Below, piece after piece: positions 1 to 6,313 of a stretch of DNA of 16,165 nt. Positions within the stretch are counted from its first letter, which is position 1. Every line of letters starts with the position of its first letter. The DNA comes from Methanomicrobiales archaeon (lineage in GTDB: Archaea > Halobacteriota > Methanomicrobia > Methanomicrobiales > Methanoculleaceae): positions 1-16,165 of the forward strand of contig JAAYND010000107.1 in NCBI GenBank assembly GCA_012521035.1, given 5' to 3'. A model generated the notes under the pieces. It saw only the letters and a program-made list of their open reading frames with translations, was not told the origin of the DNA and searched no databases. Made by a program: the position numbers and the translations under genes.

Positions 1-1121
1 TACCCCCGGAGCGCCCGCACGAACCGCTCCCGGATCTCCACCGGGGCAAGCGGAATATTCGGGATCTGCGCATTCCCGGGCGCGAGGACCGCATGGATAA
101 AGGTCGGCCCCCGGCCCCGGCTCTCCCAGGCCTCCACGAGTTCCCGCTCATCCTGTACCTTGCAGGTATTCCGGATGCCAGCAGCACGGGCGAGGAGTTC
201 CATATCCACGAGGCCGGCCGCCGGGGTGGGCTGGCCCCCCGTGCTCCCGAAGGCCCCGTTATCCAGGCAGACGATCGTGAGGTTTGCCGGCGCTTCTGCC
301 GCAACCACCGGGAGGACGGCGGTCCCGAGCAGGCTCCCGTCACCGTCGAGGACGACGACATCCCGGTCGGTCGCAAGCGAAAGCCCGAGCCCTATCGGCG
401 TCGCCTGGGTGTAGCTCCCGAGCATGTAGAAGTTGAGAGCCCGATCGCGGGCGGCATAGAGCTCCTTTGAAGGAACCCCGATGTTTGCGATCACCGCCTC
501 ATCATCGAGGCTGGCGGCGATCACGCCGATGGCGTCGTTCCTGGTCATCACCGGCTCAAAGAACTCCCGCCGGTACTCAAGCACCGACCCCCGGGCACGG
601 GGTGGGAAGACCCGCTCCGGCAGAGAGACTTCTTCCTCCCCCTCCCAGAACGATGGGAGGATCAATCCTGTGTGCGGATGCATCGAGTCGTACGCATCAG
701 AGACGACCCTATCGATCAGCTCCTCGTCCTCAGGACCGCGGATGATCGTATACGGGATCCCGAGCGCCGCAAGAATCTCCGGGACCGCTCGGTTGAACGG
801 CATCTGGGCCGGTATCGCCTCATGGTAGACCCCCCGCCAGCTCGCGAGGATGGGAAGAGGGAGACCGAAAGTGACGGAGAGCGACATGATCGCGTTCAGG
901 GAGTTCCCGAGCCCCGAACTCTGCATGTGAAGCACCGGTCGCCTCCCGCCCAGCACAAGCCCGGCGGATATCCCGATGCCGTCCTCCTCCCGGGTGAGGT
1001 CCACAACGGGGAGGCGCTCCGGGAGGAGGGCGCAGAGATCCCGGGTCCGGTCACAGGGGAGGCTTGCCACGATATCGACGCCGAGGGCGGATAGCCGGTC
1101 GAGGACAGAGTCTTCACGCAC
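1..1121 (-). CDS. comDE: Sulfopyruvate decarboxylase, fused ComD-ComE (3' end at window edge)
   Basis: This TPP-dependent enzyme decarboxylates sulfopyruvate to sulfoacetaldehyde in coenzyme M biosynthesis. The 373 visible codons span both halves of the enzyme, which some methanogens encode as separate ComD and ComE. The N-terminal half (about 1-165) has the pyrimidine-side glutamate region (TREEDGIG, 43-50). The C-terminal half (about 185-373) has the TPP/Mg motif GDGSLL at 260-265 followed by DNGAFGSTGG from 287. The reading frame reaches base 3, and the next codon begins TA, so the stop is probably the codon straddling the edge. I chose the GTG at 1121 because GAGGTGG sits a few bases upstream. 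An in-frame ATG at 1136 is the alternative, but this SD-like sequence lies inside its first codons. The gene overlaps the end of cysteate synthase by 8 bases, so the two are probably translationally coupled. Confidence 0.93.
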   Translation of the reverse strand, partial: MREDSVLDRLSALGVDIVASLPCDRTRDLCALLPERLPVVDLTREEDGIGISAGLVLGGRRPVLHMQSSGLGNSLNAIMSLSVTFGLPLPILASWRGVYHEAIPAQMPFNRAVPEILAALGIPYTIIRGPEDEELIDRVVSDAYDSMHPHTGLILPSFWEGEEEVSLPERVFPPRARGSVLEYRREFFEPVMTRNDAIGVIAASLDDEAVIANIGVPSKELYAARDRALNFYMLGSYTQATPIGLGLSLATDRDVVVLDGDGSLLGTAVLPVVAAEAPANLTIVCLDNGAFGSTGGQPTPAAGLVDMELLARAAGIRNTCKVQDERELVEAWESRGRGPTFIHAVLAPGNAQIPNIPLAPVEIRERFVRALRG

Positions 1122-2394
1122 GGCCTGCCACCTCATTGAGCCAGGTCCGGATATCACCCCGGATGGCCTCATCGAGGGTCTCCCCGGCCCCGATCTGGAT
1201 GAGAGGCTCGATCTGGAATCGGTCGAGATCCTCTGCCGCACGCTCATACCCCCCACCGGTCACGTTCAGGAGAACATGTTTCCGAGGATCGACGAGCCCC
1301 TCCTCTACCGCCCGGGCGAGCGACGCGACAGCGACCGCCGCCGCCGGGTCGAGGTCGATCTCCTCGGTCTCAAAGAAGAACCGACCGGCATCCCGGGCAT
1401 CCTCGTTTGCAACCGCATACATCCGGCCGCCGGAGGCCGCGAGCGCATCAAATACCCCACCCCGAAGACCCCAGGGTGGATGGCGGTTCGTGAGGACGTC
1501 GGCAGAGACCCGGGCTATCGAGGCCCCGGCATCGGGCATATCATCAGCCACGATCTCCCGCCGGCCCGCCTCATGCGCCCGGACCATCGGGACGAAGGGG
1601 AGGTTCTGCGAGAGGTGGAGAGCCGGGAGGCGGGAGCCGAACCGGCCATCAGCGATGAGCCGTTCTGCCGCCTCCCACGCCGCGATCCCCCCTGTCCCGC
1701 TCCCGACCGCCTGGAAGTAGTAATCCGGGAGCCGGCCGGCGGAGACGGTCCCGTCGAGCATAACCGTCCCCATCCCGTCCCGGCGGGCGACGTTCTTCGC
1801 CCCGCCCTCGGGGACGATTCCCGGGAGTGCGCAGACCTCCCGGCCAAGCGCTATGGAGTCGGAGTAGTCTCCCTCGACCGTGATGAGGCAGACGTTCTCT
1901 GCCGGGACCGTCGTCCAGAGCCGGTCGGCTGCGTGCGCCGGGACCACGATCACGACCGGGGCCCCGGTCAGGGCTGAGACCTGGCAGAACGCCCGGCCGG
2001 TGTTCCCCGCTGATGAGACCTGAATGACCCCCGCCCCCTTCTCCCGGAGGCGGAGCATCGTCGGCTGGGCCTCAAGCTCCTTGAACGAGCAGGTCTCCAT
2101 ATTTGCACCCCTCTCTGGCCAGTACCCGGAGAAGGTGATGGTGAGGTGGGAGAGGCCGAGCTCCCGGGCGAGACCCTCGCTCTCGTAGGAGACCGGACCG
2201 GCATCGATCTCAAGGTGGCCCTCGATCGGGAGCCAGCCGCTGTAGCGAAATACCCCCGGGAGATCCCGGAGGGTGAGCCGGCGCTCCGTATAGACCGCCC
2301 GGAGGAGGGCATTGCACCCGGACGGGCAGTCGAGGGTGTAGTGGTCAGAGAACGACTGGCCGCAGCCGGGGCAGCGGAGGAAGTAGCTCACCAC
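1114..2394 (-). CDS. Cysteate synthase (PLP-dependent, threonine-synthase-like)
   Basis: Predicted to make L-cysteate from O-phospho-L-serine and sulfite, the entry step of the coenzyme M route in Methanosarcinales and Methanomicrobiales. The 426-aa protein is a fold-type II PLP enzyme. An N-terminal zinc-ribbon-like motif (C8, C11, C23, C27) is followed by the Schiff-base lysine in SFKELEA (K105), the substrate loop SSAGNTGRAF (127-136) and the PLP-phosphate loop GSGTGG (231-236). True threonine synthases usually carry SFKDR at the lysine. The SFKEL variant and the adjacent comDE favour cysteate synthase. Its product is transaminated to sulfopyruvate, the ComDE substrate; no aminotransferase is present in this window. 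The start is one of two consecutive GTG codons (2394 or 2391) overlapping the TGA of the upstream gene, with a purine-rich GGGGGGTGGGAGG stretch ahead. Threonine synthase is the main alternative assignment. Confidence 0.9.
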   Translation of the reverse strand: MVSYFLRCPGCGQSFSDHYTLDCPSGCNALLRAVYTERRLTLRDLPGVFRYSGWLPIEGHLEIDAGPVSYESEGLARELGLSHLTITFSGYWPERGANMETCSFKELEAQPTMLRLREKGAGVIQVSSAGNTGRAFCQVSALTGAPVVIVVPAHAADRLWTTVPAENVCLITVEGDYSDSIALGREVCALPGIVPEGGAKNVARRDGMGTVMLDGTVSAGRLPDYYFQAVGSGTGGIAAWEAAERLIADGRFGSRLPALHLSQNLPFVPMVRAHEAGRREIVADDMPDAGASIARVSADVLTNRHPPWGLRGGVFDALAASGGRMYAVANEDARDAGRFFFETEEIDLDPAAAVAVASLARAVEEGLVDPRKHVLLNVTGGGYERAAEDLDRFQIEPLIQIGAGETLDEAIRGDIRTWLNEVAGRA

Positions 2395-3629
2395 CTCCCA
2401 CCCCCCGTGAACGTGAACCGGGAATCAAGGATCATATCCCGGAGATCCCGGCAGAGATCCTCGGCAAGCCGCCGGCCGGACTGTCGCAGTGTGATCGGGA
2501 CCCGCCGCGTCCCGACCCGGAGGGAGCCCTCACCGGTCATGAACGCATCATTCGGGCAGGCAAAGAAGCAGGCGGTGCAGCCGAGACAGCGATCGCGGTC
2601 GATACCGGTCTCTCGCGAAAAAGCCCCCGTCGGGCAGACCGTGGCCGCGACGCAGACCGAACACTCCTCGCACCACTCCGGGTGGTAGACCACATCCTGG
2701 TCGGGCTGCTGCCAGATGTCGGCGTATGTCGCCTCCCCGAGGATCGCCCGGGTGGTGATATCGGCGACCGGGAGGGGGATCTCCTCATCGAGGACGCGGA
2801 GGGCCGCAACCTGCCGGTCGTCGAGGACCGGTACCGCGACACCGAGGCTTGTTACGCACTCGGGGCCGGCGGAGGTCCGGAACCCTCCCATGTAGCGGGG
2901 CTCCATACCGGCCATATCGGCGATCGCCGTGAGGTTTGGCCGCTCCGGGATGCTCCGGGTTCCCTCCCCGGTCACGATACCGATCGAGCCGTTGAGGAGG
3001 ACCGGCGTCCCGGCACCGATCGCGAGGCCGAGGGGGTCGTTCTGGAGGGGGTTGATCTCGCCGCACCCGCTGACCGAGGCCTCCCGGAAGCGGCCCTGGA
3101 GTCCCTCGATCGAGAATATAGTCTTTATCCGGGTCGGCAGGCGGTTGACGTATGCGGTGTAGTTCCTGCAGGCGGTCCTGGTCGTGAAGACCCGGGCATA
3201 CACGAGATCGTCGATCGTCACCTCTGCATCGATCGAGCGGTCGGCGGCCTCCACGACGACCTCGATCCTGCGGCCCTCGACGATATCGCGGAAGAGGTGC
3301 CCGCCCCCGTAGCCGGCGCCGGCGCTGGCGGTCCCGGAGACGATCAGGTCGACGACGCCGAGCCGCTCGTTCGGGCAGGGGCCGGGCATGCAGGGGACGC
3401 CGTTTAACCAGACCCGCTCAGCCCGCTCAAACTCCCCCGGTCCTGCGACCAGCACCGAGAGAACCGCCGCGGTCCCGGACATCACCCCGCATGTCCCGGT
3501 GGTGACGACGTCGACGTCCGCGGCCGTGACGTTCTCCCCCTCCCGGATGAGGCACTTGAACTCAGATGCCGTGTAGACAACCGCTGAGCCGTCCCGGATC
3601 TTTCCATCAATATCTGCAATCGTCTTCAT
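2388..3629 (-). CDS. DUF39 protein with C-terminal 2[4Fe-4S] ferredoxin domain (methanogenesis marker 16; probable ComF)
   Basis: The 413-aa protein has a DUF39 (COG1900) domain over about residues 5-310. Conserved-looking cysteines occur at C26, C47 (TTGTCGVMSGT), C80, C85 (CMPGPCPNERLG) and C189 (GCGEINPLQNDP). A two-cluster ferredoxin module follows, with C320/C323/C326/C332 and C348/C351/C354/C358. This architecture is that of the 'methanogenesis marker 16' metalloproteins. Related DUF39 proteins make homocysteine from aspartate semialdehyde and sulfide, an aldehyde-to-thiol reduction. The same chemistry on sulfoacetaldehyde would give coenzyme M, and the next two genes make that aldehyde. 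I recall biochemical work on a Methanocaldococcus DUF39 protein called ComF that supports this role, but could not check it. The ATG start overlaps the upstream TGA as ATGA. Confidence 0.88.
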   Translation of the reverse strand: MKTIADIDGKIRDGSAVVYTASEFKCLIREGENVTAADVDVVTTGTCGVMSGTAAVLSVLVAGPGEFERAERVWLNGVPCMPGPCPNERLGVVDLIVSGTASAGAGYGGGHLFRDIVEGRRIEVVVEAADRSIDAEVTIDDLVYARVFTTRTACRNYTAYVNRLPTRIKTIFSIEGLQGRFREASVSGCGEINPLQNDPLGLAIGAGTPVLLNGSIGIVTGEGTRSIPERPNLTAIADMAGMEPRYMGGFRTSAGPECVTSLGVAVPVLDDRQVAALRVLDEEIPLPVADITTRAILGEATYADIWQQPDQDVVYHPEWCEECSVCVAATVCPTGAFSRETGIDRDRCLGCTACFFACPNDAFMTGEGSLRVGTRRVPITLRQSGRRLAEDLCRDLRDMILDSRFTFTGGGRW

Positions 3630-4240
3630 AGCCTGACATCCTCCACCCGCACATGGAGACCCACTGACTTTCCGAGCACCATATTCACAACCCCGGTGTG
3701 TGCGAGGTTCATCATGCAGTATCCCGGCAGGAACCGCTGCCGCATACCAAACGTGGGTTCCCGCCGCACCGTCCGGGCGATCCCCTCAAAACCGACGATC
3801 TGGTATGCCTCGACGTCTTTAAACCCACCGGCCCGGGACGCCTGCGGTCCGACGACAGAGCAGGTGAGAAGACCGCTCACGGGGTTTGCGTGGATGACCG
3901 AGAGGACGTGCTGGACCGGGCAGCCCGCGCCGGTCGGCCTCCCGACGACTATATCCCCGGGGACGATATTCCATCGTTCCACGAGGTCAGGGCGGAAGGG
4001 AAGGACGATCTTCCTCGCCGATACCTCGCCCGGGAGGGGATCGAGGATGAAGTCATACTCCGCGCCGAGTATATCCCGACCGGAATGCCGGGCCTCACCC
4101 TCAAACCGGGTGGTCGTCCCGGTCGAGTAGAATATGCAGTCTGAGAGGCTCCTTTCCCCCCGGCTGACCAGGGTGAGGAACGCATCGCATGTCGGGACAC
4201 CGCATGCCCCGCAGTCCTTTCCGGGTGGGGTCCACGCCAC
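3626..4240 (-). CDS. Small Fe-S protein with an N-terminal CdhE/RnfB-like 4Fe-4S motif; function unknown
   Basis: A 204-aa soluble protein. Its N-terminus carries C10-x2-C13-G-x3-C18-x16-C35, the pattern of the Fe-S domain found at the N-terminus of the acetyl-CoA decarbonylase/synthase gamma subunit and in RnfB, so a [4Fe-4S] cluster is likely. The remaining ~165 residues look beta-rich, with further cysteines in GAGCPVQH, LLTCSVVG and GYCMMNLAH; I do not recognise this domain. No signal peptide or membrane segment is seen. Its position, 3 bases after the GTPase and 4 bases overlapping the DUF39-ferredoxin gene, suggests that it relays electrons to, or helps mature, the Fe-S centres of that protein; this is inference. 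The start is GTG, and the GGGGGAC run inside the GTPase's last codons is the likely ribosome binding site. The Fe-S motif begins at residue 10, so the start cannot lie much further downstream. Confidence 0.8.
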   Translation of the reverse strand: MAWTPPGKDCGACGVPTCDAFLTLVSRGERSLSDCIFYSTGTTTRFEGEARHSGRDILGAEYDFILDPLPGEVSARKIVLPFRPDLVERWNIVPGDIVVGRPTGAGCPVQHVLSVIHANPVSGLLTCSVVGPQASRAGGFKDVEAYQIVGFEGIARTVRREPTFGMRQRFLPGYCMMNLAHTGVVNMVLGKSVGLHVRVEDVRL

Positions 4241-4243
4241 GGA

Positions 4244-4951
4244 TCAGTCCCCCCGGTAGAGGTAATCGGCGTCCTCGAGCCTCCGGATGACACCGAAGTG
4301 GTGTTGCCACCCGATATCGGTCTTTCCGATGCAGATGGTGCAGACACCGAGCGGCGGTGCGCCCCGGAGCATGATGGCGTCCGGGTCGGTTATTGCCGGA
4401 AAGTCTTCGATCGCCCGGAGGAGGTAGCGCATACCGGTCCCCTGGAGGGCGTTCGTCTCCACGATCTCAAGGGCGGGGTTTGTCTCGCGGATCTTCTCCC
4501 GGAAGACCTCCTTCTCGGCCTGAGAGACGAGGTCGATCCGGGTCACGACCGCTATATCGGCGAGTGCGAGCATTGCGGCCATCTTCAGGGGGGTGTTCGT
4601 CCCGGATATGGCAGAGAGGACGACGATCCCGAGCCCCTGCGTCGTGTAGGGAGAACACCGGAGGCAGAGGCCGGCGCTCTCGACCAGGAGGAGATCGGCG
4701 CCCTCCTCCCCGGCCCAGTCGATGGCATCGCGCATCACCATCACACCGGCGTGATCCGGGCAGAGGTCGCCTGAGTAGATCTTCCGCGCCGGTATACCGA
4801 ACTCGGCCGCGAGTTCCTCATCCTCAAACGCCCGGACGACGTCGATCTTCAGGTAGGCGATCCGGTACCGATCCTGGAGGGTGCGGATGGCCTGCCGGAC
4901 GACGGCGGTCTTCCCGGCGGAGGGTGGACCCGCTATGACGGCAAGCCTCAT
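4244..4951 (-). CDS. HypB-like SIMIBI GTPase, putative metallochaperone
   Basis: A 235-aa P-loop GTPase. The Walker A motif GPPSAGKTA (8-16) is at the extreme N-terminus. VESAGLCLRCSP (90-101) matches the position and form of the HypB switch segment (ENVGNLVCP), and TRID (137-140) sits where NKxD normally specifies guanine. Possible metal ligands are C64 and H67 in GDLCPDH, C96/C99, and a CTIC pair (C204/C207) near the C-terminus followed by GWQHHFG. HypB family members hold nickel between the protomers of a GTP-bound dimer using Cys/His in equivalent places. There are no hydrogenase maturation genes in this window. The gene lies between an ABC ATPase (ATGA overlap at its start) and a Fe-S protein (3-base gap), so a metallocofactor role for the whole module is plausible. 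Its metal and client are unknown; a CobW-type or other SIMIBI protein is the alternative. Confidence 0.82.
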   Translation of the reverse strand: MRLAVIAGPPSAGKTAVVRQAIRTLQDRYRIAYLKIDVVRAFEDEELAAEFGIPARKIYSGDLCPDHAGVMVMRDAIDWAGEEGADLLLVESAGLCLRCSPYTTQGLGIVVLSAISGTNTPLKMAAMLALADIAVVTRIDLVSQAEKEVFREKIRETNPALEIVETNALQGTGMRYLLRAIEDFPAITDPDAIMLRGAPPLGVCTICIGKTDIGWQHHFGVIRRLEDADYLYRGD

Positions 4952-5727
4952 GCCTCAGCCGATCCCGTGATCAGGTTCCCCGCCCGGATCTCTTCGCGCA
5001 TCCGGCGGAGGATACCATCGAGGCGGCGGGCCTCGCTGAGGGCAGCGCCTTCACGGTCACCGGGCTCGATGACCCGCTCGACCGCCCCATCCCGCATGAC
5101 GATCCGCCGGGCCGAAAGAAGGGAGACGAGGGGGTCGTGCGTGACGAATATGACCGCCTTGCCGCCTGCCCTGAGAACCTCGATCACCCGTTCCTTGAAT
5201 ATACCGGCGTTCTCCACCTCATCGAGGAGGAGGATCGGGGCGGCCGCGATCAGGACTGCGTCGGCCACGAGGAGCGAGCGGGTCTGTCCGCCGGAAAGAG
5301 CGGTCATCCGGGCATCGGGCCGGATCGCTTCACCGGTGAACTCGTTTGCAAGATCGATCGTACGGCCGATGATCCCCTCATCGGTGATCTTTCGTGACCG
5401 GACATGCATCGCGAGGAACTCCGCGACCGCCATATCGGCGAGGCACCGGGTGTTCTGGGTGATCAGGGCTACGGGTTTGTGTGCCGGGTCGCGGACGAAC
5501 TCCTCGGGCGGGGAGGTGCCGTTGACGAGGACCGTTCGGCCCGTGGCGGTGTCATTCTGGGCGAAGACCTCTATATCGTTTATGAGAGCGCTCTTCCCCG
5601 AACCGGTGGGGCCGACGATGGATATCGTGTCACCCGGGCGGATGGTGATCTCGCGGAACCTCTCCGCTTCGCCGCTCCGGCTCCGACCGGGGAGGATCGT
5701 GATCTCCCGGATGGGTGTGGGGTTCAT
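4948..5727 (-). CDS. Single-domain ABC ATPase without a permease; first gene of the CoM operon
   Basis: A 259-aa soluble ABC nucleotide-binding domain with all the catalytic elements: Walker A GPTGSGKS (39-46), Q-loop ITQN (Q91), signature LSGGQ (144-148), Walker B ILLLDE (165-170) and H-loop THD (H197). No transmembrane protein is encoded next to it, and its operon partners are all soluble. It is therefore probably not an importer subunit, although an unlinked permease cannot be excluded. Soluble ABC proteins with metallocofactor roles are known: SufC in Fe-S assembly and AtwA (component A2) in methyl-CoM reductase activation. AtwA is a two-domain protein about twice this length, so this is not AtwA. 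The ATG start follows a short leader with no clear Shine-Dalgarno sequence, in keeping with a promoter-proximal gene. Its stop overlaps the GTPase start by ATGA. Confidence 0.82.
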   Translation of the reverse strand: MNPTPIREITILPGRSRSGEAERFREITIRPGDTISIVGPTGSGKSALINDIEVFAQNDTATGRTVLVNGTSPPEEFVRDPAHKPVALITQNTRCLADMAVAEFLAMHVRSRKITDEGIIGRTIDLANEFTGEAIRPDARMTALSGGQTRSLLVADAVLIAAAPILLLDEVENAGIFKERVIEVLRAGGKAVIFVTHDPLVSLLSARRIVMRDGAVERVIEPGDREGAALSEARRLDGILRRMREEIRAGNLITGSAEA

Positions 5728-5827
5728 ACCGGGATGTTGTCGCGGTCAATGATAAGGCTTGCCTTATATCACTAAAATTCTATCATATCAGGAAGATTTA
5801 TCTGTAACAATTCACCATATCTGGATA
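5728..5827. promoter_or_regulatory. Divergent promoter region between the CoM operon and the HTH regulator
   Basis: This AT-rich 100-bp gap separates two divergent start codons. On the minus strand GTGATATAAGG (5774-5756) is a TATA-like element that would place the transcript start near 5740, giving a leader of roughly 13 nt for the ABC ATPase. On the plus strand GATTTATCT (5795-5803) is a TATA-like element about 25-30 bases before the regulator ATG, consistent with a nearly leaderless transcript. Both are read by eye and not verified. Confidence 0.55.
5752..5767. promoter_or_regulatory. Inverted repeat ATAAGGC-TT-GCCTTAT, candidate operator
   Basis: Perfect 7-bp arms are separated by TT. 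The right arm overlaps the TATA-like element of the leftward CoM operon. A protein bound here would compete with TBP. The divergently encoded HTH protein is the obvious candidate ligand. Confidence 0.5.
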
Positions 5828-6313
5828 ATGTTCTCACGAAAGATCTTTGAGACCGAGTTTTCTGATGCACTCCAGGCGGAACTGGACCGCCAGGGTATGA
5901 CCGCCCGGGAGCTCGCCGACCGGGCAGGGATCCCGCCCGCTACCATCTATAAGCTCACATCCGGAAAGACCGACCCCCGACTATCCACCGTCAGAAAGAT
6001 TGTAAACACGCTTGAACCCCGGGAGAAGAACTTCATCGCGGTGATCGCGGCGCGGTTCCTCCTTGACGAGCTCGACAACCGCGATATCATGACCGGTGGC
6101 CGGAAATACCGGATCCGGGGCTACTCCGCAGACTCCCTCGATGAGTGCATCATCGCCGCGGTGCGGGCCGAGAAGGAGGGGGCGCTCGGGATCATATGCG
6201 CACCCATCCTTGCACCGATCGTGGAGAGGATCGTCGACTGCCCCGTGGCGATCATAAAGCCCCATCAGAAGACGATCATGGAAGCCATCGAGACGGTGGC
6301 AAAAAGGGTTTAG
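5828..6313 (+). CDS. XRE-type HTH transcriptional regulator with a conserved-looking C-terminal domain
   Basis: A 161-aa protein from the ATG at 5828. Residues about 14-60 form a lambda-repressor/XRE helix-turn-helix (QGMTARELADRAGIPPATIYKLTSGKTDPRLSTVRKI). The C-terminal half (about 90-158) contains GALGIICAPILAPIVERIVDCPVAII, which reads as an alternating beta/alpha ligand-binding or oligomerisation domain that I cannot name. The open frame extends upstream to a TTG at 5759, but that codon lies inside the candidate operator and the extra residues look non-coding, so the ATG is preferred. It is transcribed away from the CoM operon from a shared 100-bp region and is the likely regulator of both. 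Its stop overlaps the convergent lon stop by 4 bases. The effector is unknown; coenzyme M, sulfide or a metal would suit the context. Confidence 0.85.
   Translation: MFSRKIFETEFSDALQAELDRQGMTARELADRAGIPPATIYKLTSGKTDPRLSTVRKIVNTLEPREKNFIAVIAARFLLDELDNRDIMTGGRKYRIRGYSADSLDECIIAAVRAEKEGALGIICAPILAPIVERIVDCPVAIIKPHQKTIMEAIETVAKRV

Noticed and set aside
976..1977. 333-codon plus-strand open frame opposite comDE and cysteate synthase
   Set aside because: It is antisense to well-supported enzymes, and its Arg/Pro/Asp-rich translation is typical of shadow frames in high-GC DNA.
1114..2394. Reading this gene as threonine synthase
   Set aside because: The SFKELEA lysine motif and the overlap with comDE fit cysteate synthase better, although the fold is shared.
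5759..5827. Upstream extension of the HTH gene to a TTG start
   Set aside because: The TTG lies inside the candidate operator, the added residues look non-coding, and the ATG at 5828 directly precedes a normal HTH N-terminus.
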